From assembly GCA_933228895.1 (NCBI GenBank), contig OW121856.1:20601805-20665804 (forward strand): a stretch of 64,000 bases of DNA. Direction: 5' to 3'. Positions 22,431-34,639 of the stretch are shown here, piece after piece; position 1 is the stretch's first letter, and each line of letters begins with the position of its first letter. This DNA comes from Platycnemis pennipes (Eukaryota > Arthropoda > Insecta > Odonata > Platycnemididae). The translations under genes and the position numbers were made by a program. The notes under the pieces were generated by a model that worked only from the letters and a program-made list of their open reading frames with translations, searched no databases and was not told where the DNA came from.

Positions 22431-24714
22431 TCGCTAATATGGTTTCATCAAGCACTCTCTCAACCTGCCCGTGTCCTAGAAGCATTCTAGTCATTTGATG
22501 GCATAGCAACAGAAACCTTTTAAAATATGTAAACCACTGATCCTGGGTATTGGACCGGAAATGGCCCTCCGCAACTTTTTTTTATGTTTTTGCATGAAAT
22601 GTTTTATTGATTTAGATGGTAGTATTGGTGAGTAATAATCGTATGTGTGGAGATTGGAAAGTTTGTCATTTGCGTTTTTAGGCTGTTTTGAATGGGTGTT
22701 TTGGGCAAAAATACCTATTTCTTGGTGTTTCTGAGCTCCAATTATACTTATTGGAATAGCCTTGATACGTACTGAAAGGAATAATTCTTTTTGTATTCAA
22801 CCAGGAGAGAGGTGTAAAGTTATAAACAAATGTTATACAGGAAACGCAACCGATTGGTCTCAGTGTTGAAATACTATCTTTGTAGCAAAATCACAATATT
22901 TGCAAGGAGACGTTAACATAGGCGCACGTGTTGACGCATGTGTAGTTATTGTGGTGAAGAGCGTGGTAGGGTGGAGAAGAACACTTTCACATATGTGGGA
23001 ATCGGTCGGAAATGGCGAGCAATCAAGCGTCGTGGATTCATTAAATAGATCACAGTCAAGTTGAATAATTTACCGATAATCTGGAATATCATTCATACCA
23101 ATGTCGTCAGCGGCGTGGAAATATGAATAATATTATCTTAAATTCAATTTTAAAAAAATCTTTCTTGAAATAAAATTGATTCATTGTTTACTTTCTTTTC
23201 TCAATTTAATATCGTGGTCGTTGATTATTATTCTGATCTCTACTCTTGTTTTGCAGCATAAGTACAATGAATAAGGGGGAATAAATATTCCCACTTTGCC
23301 CAAGCAGAATCATGTTTTCTAGTACCTGCATATCTTCTTTCTTCTAGAACAAGAAGTTGACTAGTGACTGAGGGAAAATTAAAGATTCGATGTGTTTATA
23401 CCAGTGCATAAAACTGGAGATACCGTCATGAAGTAACACTTAACTTTCCTTTAGCGCTGGTACTTCGCTTTAGTACTCTCCTAATTTAGAAAGGTAACTC
23501 GCGAAATCAGTTTTAAAGATGGTCTATAAGCGGGTTCTGTAATCACTAAGTTTTAGATATATTATGTTATCAATCAAATTGTGAGATTTTCCATTATTGT
23601 AATCAATATATTCGAAGATGCCTAATTTTTGAAATTCAATATCGGAGTGATGCATTTTCTAACTTGTACATTGGCCTATAATAATTTACCGTATTTTGCT
23701 GCACTAACCTGAGAAGCATCCTCACTAGAAGGGTGACGGTGTAGAAGATGAAAAAAATAATAGACCCAGAGATAATATGTATTCAAAAAGTTGGAAAATA
23801 TTGTCTGCTATACTTCGAGATAGCAAAACTTTACTATCTTTTGGCCATATTGGTCCTAAAATTTAAGTGGAGAATAGTGAATATTTACGAAATAGAAACT
23901 AAGATCTGCTACGTCCCGTTCACCAGCAAATAATATTATTGTCATATCTAGTATGTGCTTGCCACACCTGCTGCGGCTAGCAGGGTAAAATGTAGATTTA
24001 CTGCAGCTTTAAACAATATTTAAGTTTGGTTGATTGCAGTTTTATCCCATGTGGGTCTACAAAATTTAATCAAGTGTGGAATGTTATGCTATACGACGAC
24101 GTATACTATTGAGGCTCCAGATTACTGGAATTCTTGCTGCACTCTCTATACTTCTACTAGGGAACTTCTAATGCCCTATTCTATAACCTCTTGCAGAGTA
24201 TTTACTCAATAGGGAATCTTTTAAGGGAGTGATTGTCATTTGTATAACTCTTTGTATTATCATCTAAGTGTTGTGTACTGACAAGTGATATAGCTTAGAA
24301 CGTTGTGATATTGTTTGTGTGGAAGGTTTAATATCTATAAATCGAATGTGAAAGAGGAATATGTATTTATAATTATTGAGTATTTCTTTTTGCATGCCGG
24401 TGGTTGGGAGTTGATTTTGACTAACTAATGAATCCGGTACTAGAGGAATTTGTTGTGGCATTTGCAATGGATTTAAAGGAACATTAGTTGGAGTATAATT
24501 TTGGTAGATGGAGAGAGCTAAATTTTTCTAAGGTAACTTAGTCGTTGTTGGTATGTGAAGTTTGGTATCGTTAGGATCAAGGTATCATTATAGAGTGATG
24601 GATTTTGCCTTTCTTAGAAATTTTGATGAAACTAGTAGCGGATTTGGGTATTTTTGAGGAGGATTTGCTATTGAACAGTTTATGTAATTTCAGAGGGTGT
24701 TCATGAGTATATTG
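22431..24714. other. AT-rich stretch, no supported gene
   Basis: Nothing recognised; all frames are 67 codons or shorter and lack motifs. Confidence 0.4.
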
Positions 24715-24990
24715 AGTAGGTGGCCTTGTGTGTAGAGCACTGAGCTACTGACCTGATGGTGCCCGGGTTCAAATCCCGGTCAAGAGCCTGGGATTCTTGG
24801 GAACCTGGGCATCCCCATCTAAACCCCTCGCGATTCAATTTTCTGCGTGTCAGAACTTCGTAGGAAATCGCAGGTGGCCCAGGGAAAGGAACTGGCCCCC
24901 CTTCCCTGGATGTGTGAATTTCACACGCCATTGGCTTAGTACGGGGTGATCTCTGCTCTCACCTATCAAAGACCAACCTTCGGGTCGAAT
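24715..24990 (+). repeat. Second tRNA-derived SINE type
   Basis: The head is tRNA-like: GGTGGCCTTGTGTGTAGAGC (box A region), then GGTGCCCGGGTTCAAATCCC with a strong B-box and a pairing T stem (CCCGGG...CCCGGT). An unrelated body follows (CTGGGCATCCCCATCTAAAC, CTTCCCTGGATGTGTG). Only one copy is in the window, so the family assignment rests on structure alone. Confidence 0.6.
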
Positions 24991-25084
24991 CACTAAATGA
25001 GTGAGATATGGTGTCATTGTCCATTGATTTAAATTCCATGCTTTATCGATCGTGTTTTGAGTCGAATAATCAATTCACAGCTCA

Positions 25085-25490
25085 TCAGGTATGGAACCAC
25101 TTGGCCGCTTTGATACTTGCAAAGGTTTTGTTTTCCAGGATTTGAATTTTTTGAATTTGTGCTTTTGAAAGGTTGCACTCTATAACGGTGGTTGTTTTGA
25201 TATCCTCCTCAGGTGACGACGCGTCTGGGAATGCTGACAGCCAGCGCCCCGGAGCAAAGTGGTGAGGCCATGTAGCTGGATTATGAGGCCTGGCGGTAGG
25301 GCGACTCTTCTGGGCTTCTGCTGCTGCCACTTGGCCGCCATCTTCGCTTCTGTGCTTGGTGAGTGCACACTTTATCCCCCACGCTTCTTCCTTCAAGTGA
25401 ATTCAATCGCTCACCACGACGGAGCCCTCTACCCCATTTACAAGACCAGTGCTGTCTCCCTTCGGCATTTGCTGTTCCACTAATTTTTTT
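25085..25490. other. GC-rich block, unclassified
   Basis: Frames on both strands (103 codons minus) are of unclear meaning. On the minus strand CACCTGAGGAGG followed by ATCAAAAC faintly recalls the CTGARGA motif discussed elsewhere, but no stem and no GAAAC are seen. Confidence 0.3.
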
Positions 25491-26147
25491 GCAGGAGAAT
25501 GTATTGCCAAAAACACCTTCAATGTGAATTTGGATATATAGATATATGCAGGCAGACTCAGGCAGGCATGTTAAACTCTCAGAAGCTGAAAGGAATGTCG
25601 CCGTCCGTTAAGAAAATCCATTGGGAACCCTAATCCTCTCCAGCTCGTTTCAGATATGTAATATCTAATACGTTATCATTAACTACTAAAATAGCATATT
25701 TATGATATAGTCATGGCCTTTATAGACAGATGTGTAATTTAATAGATTCTTCTCCGATTGTGCCTGGTTTTATATATTATGATGAATAAATTATTCCTAT
25801 TGAAACTTAGATTACCTACAGCTAGATTAGGCTGAGGAGTCAATGCAGTCAATATAACATAGTAGTAAAGCCATTTCGTTAGGTTTAAAGTGGAAGTAGC
25901 TAGAGCTGAAATTTAGGTGAACTAGAATTGATCAGGCCGAGGAGTCAATTAAAGTGATATAGAATGGTAATAAATCTATTATACGAACATGTTTTCATAG
26001 ATCGGTGTTAAGATCGGTTAGGGGGTTTTCCGGTTTATCTATGTGCGTCTAATAATACAACGAGTGAGGGAGTAAATTTAAATTGTCCTTGAATTCGGGA
26101 GCAATATAATGCCTTTCTGAAGGATTAAAATATTACTATATTATTAG
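25491..26147. other. AT-rich stretch, no supported gene
   Basis: Short internal similarity (GCTAGATTAGGCTGAGGAGTC versus ATTGATCAGGCCGAGGAGTC near 25822 and 25930) suggests another faint duplication. Nothing else is visible. Confidence 0.4.
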
Positions 26148-26508
26148 TATTAAATTTACACAGTAATTTGAATATTGATTGGTTAATTATTTCAATATAT
26201 TAGTGTTAAAACACTTATTCGTAATTTTCAGTAAGATACTCACATAACTGTAATTTATTGTTATTCATATTACATGTTGAAAATATAACCAGAGGATGAC
26301 TTGAATAAAAATATATATACTCAAAAAGTATTAAACTTACTCAGTAATTTGAATATTGTTTAGTTAATTATTTCAATATATTAGTATTAAAACACTTATC
26401 CGTAATTTTCAGTAAGAGACTCACATTACTGTAATTTATTTTTATTCATATTACATGTTGAAAATAAAACCAGAGGATGGCTTCACTCAAAATATATTCA
26501 GGTCATTG
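26148..26508. repeat. Tandem duplication, 2 x 181 bp
   Basis: Units start at 26148 and 26329 and share CAGTAATTTGAATATTG, TTAATTATTTCAATATATTA, CGTAATTTTCAGTAAGA and CATATTACATGTTGAAAAT in order, with scattered substitutions. No coding capacity. Confidence 0.85.
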
Positions 26509-27384
26509 ATAAGCGAGTATTATAATTGAAAACTCTGTGAAGTATAAGCCTGTTTTCTAGCATTTCAGTACGATCGTATGCGTATGCATGAATAAAGCTG
26601 CCTCGGTCCCATTGCAATCAACTCACCTGGAATGATGAGTTCTTGCACTTCCTCAAATGGCGAATGCCGTCGTGTCGCATTCCCGCGATTGAAATCCGAA
26701 TGCGACTCTCGCGTCCTCAACGGTGTCTCTCTCTCTCTCTCTAATGTCAGGGTGGAGCACATGTGGTGCAACCACTCATCGCGTTTTGTTGAAAGTAGAA
26801 GGTTTTTTTGTTTAATTTACCTCGTCATCTTTTCGATTAAGCAATATTATTCTCCCTCCGGACAGAACTGAATTCCACCGTTTCAGATAGAACTACCGAG
26901 TAAAACGAAAAGTTTATTTTCTCTCTCGGTTGGAAAAAAACCATATTCCCACAATTGATTTGGATTTGAAGCTATTCGAAACTGTATACTGCAGAGAAAT
27001 CCAACTTTGTTTATTTTTTCATTGAATCCATAATCTTCACATTTTTCACAAAAATAGACTGTTTCTAATGAAACAAAAGTAAAAACAATAGTTTCAAGCC
27101 TCGTAAATAATTTAAAAACAAATAGGACTGACTAGTATATTTTCATTGCCTCAAAGGTCTGCGAAAGAAGTGAAAATAATCGTATCGTGGGAATGAAATA
27201 CTATTTGCTGCTGCGGAAGTAAACATAACGCAGCAGTGACGTGTTGAACCTTTGCTAGTCCCTGGGTGGATTCAGAATAGGGGCTCCACGCCCGAGTGTG
27301 TTAATTCAGGGAACTTGCGTGTGGGAAAGTGAACGTAATTAATCTCTGGAGGATTGAGTTTGCGCGGTTTCTAGAAAAGCTTGC
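26509..27384. other. AT-rich stretch with (TC)n
   Basis: A TC microsatellite lies at 26726-26742. The frames around it on both strands have no recognisable motif. No gene supported. Confidence 0.4.
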
Positions 27385-27665
27385 ATTCCTGAGGGCCTGG
27401 GGTCATATGTCAGTAATGGCAGAGATCTATCATCGGCATACCAACCTTCGTAAATGCTGTGAAGAGCATTTTGGTGCAGAGCTCAGTCCGTAGGATGGGA
27501 TGTTAAACAGTATATATCTTGGCGCCTTTCGTTAAGAGCTGTCCAGTGCTGAAGCAGGGCTTAACTCTAACACTTCCGCCGTTCTCTTGTAAATTCCTTC
27601 ATCCTCCCACCTATCCGTAATGGCATGAGAGTCTCAGTTGTCGGTCACCTCCACAATATGTCCGC
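27385..27665 (+). repeat. tRNA-type SINE, copy 4
   Basis: Family core AGCTCAGTCCGTAGGATGGG, ATGTTAAACAG, CTTGGCGCCTTTCGTTAAGAG and the CCTCCCACCTATCC tail. The tRNA head is barely recognisable. Confidence 0.65.
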
Positions 27666-28515
27666 CACGGATACATTGTATGAGATATGTGGAACAATTG
27701 GTGAAAGATGGGAAAACAAATAATCATATAAAAATGCAGAGGATAAACGATTGAATAATCAAGTGATGAGATGCGTCAAAACAATCTCGGGACTAATGAC
27801 TAGATATGATGAAAATGAATGATATAAAATGATGAAATAGATATGATGAATATGAACTGAAAATGAATAATAAATAAGTAATTTAGCATGTTTCTTATAT
27901 CAAAATACCAATAGAAAAATGACTTCATTCATATGCATAGCTGAAGGTACACATTCAATTGTTGCATTATCCAACATCCATTAACCAGATCGCAGATTAA
28001 CCAAAAAGGAATCAGGTCAATGCGTATTCATAATTTACATTTGTTTCAATCAAACAAAAATAAATTATTATGCTTCAAAACGCAAAATATTTTAAGGATT
28101 GTGAGTGTACGTATCGTAATTAATATTAAAATCTACTTGTTTACAAAAATCATTAGGGATCGCGCCCAAACTGCATTTGCTATCCATCTAGGGTTCACAA
28201 TTATGTTTTTTTACAATTTTACGATGCTGGATTCAGGATGTTTTTTACAATGTTAATGTTTAAATATGACTAAGAAAGATATTAATATACTACTGCTAGC
28301 TAATTATTCGGAAATCACCTTAAAATATTGCTTGCTTTTTTCCATACTTACGGCCTTACTACTTACACCTAAGGCGCTATTTAGATTCCAAATACGGTTC
28401 TCCCAGGACGAGGCTTTTCATTCCGTGTACGCTGATCCCGGCTTTCTTTTCTTGCTCAGGACAATTGCGGATGACGACGCACCGTTTAAAATAGTTACTA
28501 CATGTAAAACACGTA
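27666..28515. other. AT-rich stretch, no supported gene
   Basis: A run of near-repeated ATGATGAAATAG-type words occurs at 27770-27880. A 78-codon frame at 28020-28256 is unlike any family known to me. Confidence 0.4.
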
Positions 28516-28701
28516 CTACATAATACCATGCAATCCACCGTGAGGGTGCGTGGCAGCAGATAAATCAACAAATATGCACTTCTTATATGCAACTAAGAGC
28601 TACAATGCTACATGGTAATATGTTAGATATAAGAGTCAGTTACATCTACCTGGGTAATATCTACATGGCAATGAGGTGATTACTGGTCATTAAGGTGTTT
28701 C
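28516..28701 (-). mobile_element. CR1-like LINE 3' UTR fragment
   Basis: A decayed terminal hairpin (CATGCAATCCACC / GGTGCGTGGCAG) and downstream 3' UTR words (TATGCAACTAAGAGCTACAA) are present. It ends where the tail of the next element begins, giving head-to-tail neighbours. Confidence 0.65.
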
Positions 28702-29151
28702 CTACATCTACATCTACATAATACCCTGAAAGCCACCACAAAGGTATGTGGCAGGGGGTGAATCTCACCAAATATGCACTACATGCATCATGCATAAACA
28801 AGAAATAGTATTGATACACTAGTCAGAACTTCACTATTTAAAAAACATAGAAATTGCATAGCAAACGTGCAATAACATTCTGATATTAGGGTTAGCTTTA
28901 AGTACTAATACCAACATGCTGCTACCAATGCTATCCATTGCTACTCTCCGATTGGACATATTTACCGTTATTCGTATCTCTAATTGTACGTGGGAAAAAG
29001 GACATTTTGAATCTGTCAGTTCGGCAATCAATTTCTCTAATTTTACGATTATGGTCCAGTCTGCCATAGTAAGTTGGGGTTCGCAAAATATTTTTAACAT
29101 CATCCCTAAAAATATTTTCTTGGAATTTATTTAGGAGATTAAGTCTAAATT

Positions 29152-29562
29152 TCAACCTACGATCTGACAATGATTCCATTTTAATTCATTTAATACACTG
29201 GTTACGCTAATATAATTTTCGTATCGTCTCTTTACAAATCTTGCCGATCTTCGTTGCACGTATTCAAGTTCATTATTTAGACCGATTTCGTAGGGATCCC
29301 ATACACTGGCAGCATATTCCAAATGAGGTCTAACAAATGATAAGTAGCTGATTTCTCCTTCATGATCGTCACATTTACCCAATACTCTTTTGATGAATCC
29401 CAGTTTACGATTAGCTTGACCCATTATTTCACGATGTTTACCCCAGGAAAGATCATTTGTCAGTCTTATTCCAAGATATTTAATGGATTTCACGTTTGTT
29501 ATTTCATTATTACTTATTTTGTATGTGCTAGGAGCAAAAATATTATTTTTCCAAAAATTCAT
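29152..29562 (-). pseudogene. C-terminal domain of the CR1-like LINE
   Basis: Same frame as the RT segment, resuming after the stop with NLKKCVVMNFWKNN, then IKYLGIRLTNDLSW, RPHLEYAASVWDPYE and RRSARFVKRRY. These are the standard post-RT blocks of CR1/Jockey-group elements. At 29170 the reading LKW|ESLSDRR is broken: one G is missing, so the frame runs into a stop. The remainder (LSDRRLKFRLNLLNKFQ ... IREIDCRTDRF) continues in another frame at 28931-29179. Confidence 0.8.
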
Positions 29563-29826
29563 TACTACACATTTTTTTAAATTTAATTATAAATGCCATG
29601 TATCACACCAATTTTCAATTGCTTGTAGGTCATCATTTAAATATTCTTTATCGTTTGGGCTTAGAATTTCCCTGTACACTACAATATTATTTTTCCAAAA
29701 ATTCATTACTACACATTTTTTTAAATTTAATTATAAATGCCATGTATCACACCAATTTTCAATTGCTTGTAGGTCATCATTTAAATATTCTTTATCGTTT
29801 GGGCTTAGAATTTCCCTGTACACTAC
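29539..29826. repeat. Identical 144-bp tandem duplication inside the RT gene
   Basis: 29539-29682 and 29683-29826 are identical base for base as far as I can read. The unit is 48 codons long, so it keeps the frame, and both copies carry the ochre codon (29587-29589 and 29731-29733). The stop therefore predates the duplication. Complete identity beside an otherwise mutated element means the duplication is recent, or is an assembly artefact. Confidence 0.9.
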
Positions 29827-30639
29827 TGCTTCATCGGCAAATAGACGAAGTTTACTTTTTACCACCTTATTGGTATCATTAATGTAGGGAAGGAACAGGA
29901 GTGGACCTATCACACTACCTTGTGGGACACCCGAAGTGACTTCGATTTCCGGTGAGATAACACCGTCCAAAACAACCCTTTGAGCCCGATCATGTAGAAA
30001 ATCACTTATCCATGATATAATGTTACTGTCTAGCCCATAAGATTTTAATTTCAAAATTAGTTTGCTATGAGACACCTTGTCAAAAGCTTTTTTGAAATCG
30101 AGGAAAACAGCATCCATTGGAATATTATTTTCGCCAGAAACTAAAATATCGTGGGAAAAGAGAGCAAGTTGAGTTTCACATGATCTGCTCCTCCGGAAGC
30201 CATGCTGAAAATTGGACATAAAATTCTGGCTATCTAGGTGTCCTATGACTGAACTGTCAACTATGTGTTCTAGGATCTTGCATGAAATGGATGTGAGGGA
30301 TATAGGTCTGTAGTTAGATGGCTGCTTCCTATCACCACTTTTAAAAATGAGTGTTACATCGGCTACTTTCCAGTTCATCGGAACGACGTGTTCGGTCAGG
30401 GATTCATTAAATACTATTTCTAGGTAGGGAGAAATTTCGGAGGCTAAGTCTCTATACACGCGGGAGGGAATTTGATCAGGGCCAGGAGATTTGTTGGCGC
30501 TTATATCTTTAAGTAACTTTTCAATACCATTACAGGAAATTTCAATTGGTTGCATCAGCCGCTGAAAGAGGTCAGGTAAGACGACAGTTGAATCGCCGGA
30601 AGGTGGGTTAAAAACGGTTTGGAAGAAGGAATTTAGCAA
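29731..30639 (-). pseudogene. Reverse transcriptase domain of the CR1-like LINE
   Basis: 303 codons are in one frame. Motifs in order are SANKSPGPDQIPS (RT1), NYRPISLTSISCKILE (RT2), QHGFRRSRSCETQL (2a), AVFLDFKKAFDKVSH (motif A, with the first catalytic Asp), SGVPQGSVIGPLLFL (motif B), then LRLFADEAVVY (motif C). The family consensus at motif C is F/YADD; here the second Asp is Glu, which should abolish or severely lower polymerase activity. The frame really continues upstream (DKVNL before the first listed codon) to a TAG near 30668. It terminates at an ochre codon after WCDTWHL, where relatives carry a sense codon. Confidence 0.85.
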
Positions 30640-30660
30640 GTTAACTTTGTCAAATCGTAC

Positions 30661-31085
30661 ACGCTACTCTAAAAACATATAATCCACCCATCCCTTGGCT
30701 ATGTTGCGTATTATACTCTCTAATGGTACGAGGAGAAAATGAAATTTAAAATTTTTCGGTATGTCGATAAATCTCTCCATTTTATTTATATGGTCAAATA
30801 TAGCATAATACGGACGGGTTTTTAAAATGTATCTTACAATAGTAAAGTATTATGGTAGAGTAAACATTCAGTAAATCTATTCGTTTTAAATTTCTTCAGG
30901 AGATTTAATTAGTACTTTGACTTACGAACTGGTGATTAGTCAACAATTTGGATATGCTGATAAAACCATCGTAATACCTTGTAAGAAACCTATCTGCTGC
31001 ACACCATACTCTGTCTAGTTCTGTCATAAAAACCATATCATTGGAATCCCACACACTAACTGCATATTCCATTTCTTCTCTTTGA
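30661..31085 (-). mobile_element. Diverged CR1-like LINE C-terminal fragment
   Basis: Minus-strand reading gives SVWDSNDMVFMTELDRVWC, RFLTRYYDGF, then a gap with stops and finally SPRTIREYNTQHSQGMGG. This corresponds to the C-terminal 170 residues of the element at 61554. It lies immediately 5' of the younger element, which may have inserted at its 3' edge. Confidence 0.65.
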
Positions 31086-32052
31086 GTTGCGGTTGACTGG
31101 AGAGATATCTTCCCCTCGACTTTTAGAGTTTGTTTTTCAATGAGATTCTTAGCAATTTATAGATAATATCTGTTCTATGGGACAGCTTTTGCACTACTCG
31201 AAACATTTTTTTAGACCGCCATCCTAAATGGCGATGGATGGTGGTTTTCTCTTAGTGAATTGTACACGTGGGCAGCCGTTGTAAATTTCATAGCTCCCCA
31301 CATGCTCAAGATGCGCATCAAATTACATAAAACCCTTCCTCCCTCCTCCCGCGCCCCTTGTTTCCATCCCTTGACGTTAGATTCGGGTCCGGAGGAGAGG
31401 ACGCATTGGCAAAACCGCTTCTCCAAACCATCCAGGGTGCGGGTCCCCCCACATAAATCAGGGTTCTCAAATTCAAACAACGCTCCCGGGTGGCTACGAC
31501 CCTTTGGAGGGGGTGGCGCCGGGGTAAAGTACCTGCGTGTTGGTCAGCGAAGATATTATCACGGTCATCTAAAATGCTGAGATTCGTAATCACCATCGTT
31601 GTTGACTAATTGACTTATTCATACACCTGCGTCGAGGCATTCATTCAGCGTGTTGCGGGGTCTGGGATGCTTGCCTTACATTGTGTCCTCAGGGGCATTA
31701 GCATGAATACAACATGGTTACTGTGAATATATTACCAAACGGCTACTCTACTCTAATTTTTGTTTAATCATTCTACCCTAGATTATGGCGAACACATTAG
31801 GTTACAGGAATACATCGAGACTTTATGAATTGGCTATTTTTTTACCTAAAATGGTGTTTGATTGTTAGGTTAATAGCATTTTCTACTAAACGGACCGAAC
31901 TATAACTTCCTTCAGGCCCAGAAAAAACTCGATATTTTTATAATGACTGTAATTCTCAGGCTTTCCGACCTCGCGAGATGATTAATGAGCTGTTTTCAAT
32001 TTTTATTTTCTTGTTATATAAATGAAGCAATTTGATTCGAACATTCGCCTTA
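31086..32052. other. Mixed stretch with a GC-rich patch
   Basis: A GC-rich patch at 31320-31560 is open on both strands (106 codons plus, 92 minus) without motifs. The rest is AT-rich and unremarkable. Confidence 0.35.
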
Positions 32053-32290
32053 AGCATGCTACTATATGGCAGGAAATCACGATAATAGCGGCAGAGACGT
32101 CAAGGATGGAAGCATTTGAAATGTGGTGCTACCAAAGAATGATGAAGATAAAATGGATCAGCTGAGTGACAAATGAAGAAGTCTGAAGAAGGGTGGGAGA
32201 TAAGTCGGCTGAAATGAGGTGGCCGGTAGAATCAAGTGGAGGGCTGCGTCAAACTAATCCTAGGATTGTCGTCCGATGATGATGAGATCA
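32053..32290 (+). pseudogene. RTE-like LINE C-terminal relic with (GAT)n tail
   Basis: The plus-strand reading SMLLYGRKS is followed, after a frame change, by TIIAAETSRMEAFEMWCYQR, MMKIKWIS, stop, VTNEEV, stop, RRVGDKSAEM. The L-E-A-F-E-M-W-C-Y-R-R block and T-N-E-E-V-L-R-R-V are hallmarks of the C-terminus of endonuclease/RT LINEs of the RTE-like group. It ends with CTGCGTCAAACTAATCC and a GATGATGATGA tail, the short simple tail typical of such elements. Dead through stops and a frameshift. Confidence 0.7.
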
Positions 32291-33779
32291 GGAAAGGTCA
32301 CGGATATTGCGGCCATAAATAGTGTATGAAACTTCTGTTCTCAGTATTCAATGGTTGAATCAATAACCTCAACATGCAACCTGTTATGCAGTTATTTATA
32401 TTCCTCCATTTAGCTATCAATATGCTTGCTTATATATGACTTATTCCATTGGAAATAAGCTCTGAGTTATTTAAACTCTTTAAAGTCGTTAACCTGATGC
32501 TGTTATCAATTAATATTTTCACTTAGTTGTACACTTATTAACCTAAATCAATGTTGAATGCAAATGAAACCCTTATAATTTTCCTCCCCAACAAAAAATG
32601 TTTAACTAACTATAAGGTTGTGAATGAGCTGCTTGAAAAAAACTTAAATGTCACTGAAGTAATTCGGTCAAGGTAGATTAGTTTTCCTTAGGACGTCTTT
32701 CTAGTATAAAGAAATTTTTTTTTACACTGTTTCGATTAACGTTCTGAGACAGAAAAACAACTGTACTGCCAATTATTATTATTAAGGAAAGCTTACGTAT
32801 CTATCATTGTTACATTCTGTAAGATAAGCTTAGTTTAATTTGGGAGATAGCTAACGCCTTTTCACGAATTCCTCTAGCAAAGTAAATTGTATTCCAAACC
32901 ATGAGATAGTCTGTCTCAGATATTTCCCGCATTATTGCATTTATTAGAAATAGACTTGGGTTTTGAGGTATTCTGATGGCTAAGGTGATCTTGTACCGCT
33001 TATATTTCCAGTTTCGACAACATTCTGGATTCCGTTAATTACAAATACCGATGGTGCTAACGCAAACATAGAGCGTACCTTTACTAAGTGATATATAAGT
33101 AGCTTCTAAGTCATCACTCTGACGAGTTGGAAATTTTAATTAAAATATATTTATTTATTCTGTAAAATATGAAAGCTCTAGCAATAAATATTCCATAATT
33201 TGGTACCTAGTTATCATTCTTCTGAGCGACCCCTTTAACTCCAAATCAAAATAGTTATGCTCCTAGTGCAACACACAAGGTATTAGGCAGTTTTTTATTC
33301 ATATATTTTGCAATTTAATTTTTTGTGTCCATAAAAGATAATTCTACGAATATCGTTTCCATTTTCACAAATAAATGAATATTATGAGATAAATGAAGTG
33401 ATATTATTTTTATCAAAAGTTATGCATTTATATATGTTATTCATCAACTTTAGTAGGTAAATCTATGGCCGTTCAATCAATATATTTACCTTAATGCACT
33501 CATAAGGACAAAGGACAATCATCGTAAACTAACATCGAGTTTTTCATTCTTTACACGTTTTAACAATTTTTGTAAAAACTTTTCTCTGTGGACCATCGCC
33601 GAGTGCAAAAGATCGTAATGTCATTATTAAAGACAGCAGATGAAAAAAAAATGCAGAGCCAATAAGCCTTTACAGCTGTATTTTCCTTGTTTCGCTCGTG
33701 TACGTGAATGTATAGCGATAGAGACACTGCATGTGATGATGTTTAGGTTATATTGCCTGCGGGTTGGACGATACGAGTA
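32291..33779. other. AT-rich stretch, no supported gene
   Basis: No repeat or frame of note was recognised. Confidence 0.4.
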
Positions 33780-34300
33780 ATAAATGTTATCATTTCATGG
33801 AACAGTCAGGGGGGAGAGGGGGGGTGACCATATTTCTTCAAAACCGCCCGCGGACCAGCGCATGGTGGTGAATGACCCTGGCGTAATCTGTGAACCCTTT
33901 CTTGCCCCCTACCCCCTACCCCCCATCACAGTTTTTATTTAATCGCAATGCGGGAGGCGGAAGCCGCAGGATACTACTTGTGGTCGTATACGAGAGCCAT
34001 TGAACGTAACCAGCCCAAGTGGGAGCTAGGCCAAGACAGGGATTGGGGCTGCGGCGAGGCTGGCAACTTTATCGCGCTGTGGTCCACATAAGCAGTTAGT
34101 GAAACCCTGAAGGCAGGGTGGGGGAGAGATCATAAAGTGCTTGAGTGCTTCCCTTCGGGATTATTTAAGTCACGGACCATAAGTGCGACGCTTTGCGGGG
34201 GCAGGAATAATGAGGTCGCGCCACTGGTCTTCTAGCTCCCACGCTATTTCACGTATGACAGGGTGAGGAGCGTTTGGAAATCTCGGCTGAAAGATGTCTT
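33780..34300. other. GC-rich island
   Basis: Contains GGGGGGAGAGGGGGGG near 33810 and CCCCCTACCCCCTACCCCCC near 33905, facing each other across about 95 bp. No frame worth calling. Confidence 0.35.
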
Positions 34301-34639
34301 AGGCTATAGATTATCGGAACGGTGCTGCGCAGAGAAGGTGGAGTGGGAACTGGAGCGAAAATAGAGAAATTTTTTGAGAGTATCCAAGAATAGGAAGATT
34401 AAATCGGATCTCGAGGAAAGATTGCCAAGGAGCATTTGGTGGGAATGTGCTGTTCATTGTTTTGGTGGCGTGCGATATGGGAGTTCACCCATAGCCGATA
34501 AATTTTAAGAGCGCCAAAGATAATGAAAACGAAACTGAGCCCGCCCCAATTTTGTATTTCAAACCGCGAATTTATTGTGATAAAGAGAGTGTTTAGCAGG
34601 AAAATGTTTTGTAATGTAGGGCATGCTTATGTAATATAT

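Larger units (their letters stand above)
28702..30660 (-). mobile_element. 5'-truncated CR1-like LINE, nearly full RT
   Basis: This is the best-preserved element of the window. Read on the minus strand it runs from the RT N-terminus (junction near 30660) through the RT and the C-terminal domain to a 3' UTR with the family hairpin (CCCTGAAAGCCACC / GGTATGTGGCAGGG, about 28722-28758) and a (TAGATG)n tail. The endonuclease and ORF1 are missing, which is normal 5' truncation during target-primed reverse transcription. Damage comprises one substituted catalytic residue, a stop present in both copies of a 144-bp duplication, and a 1-bp deletion. Confidence 0.85.

Noticed and set aside
29483..29887. 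134-codon plus-strand frame
   Set aside because: Antisense of the minus-strand RT and inflated by the 144-bp duplication.
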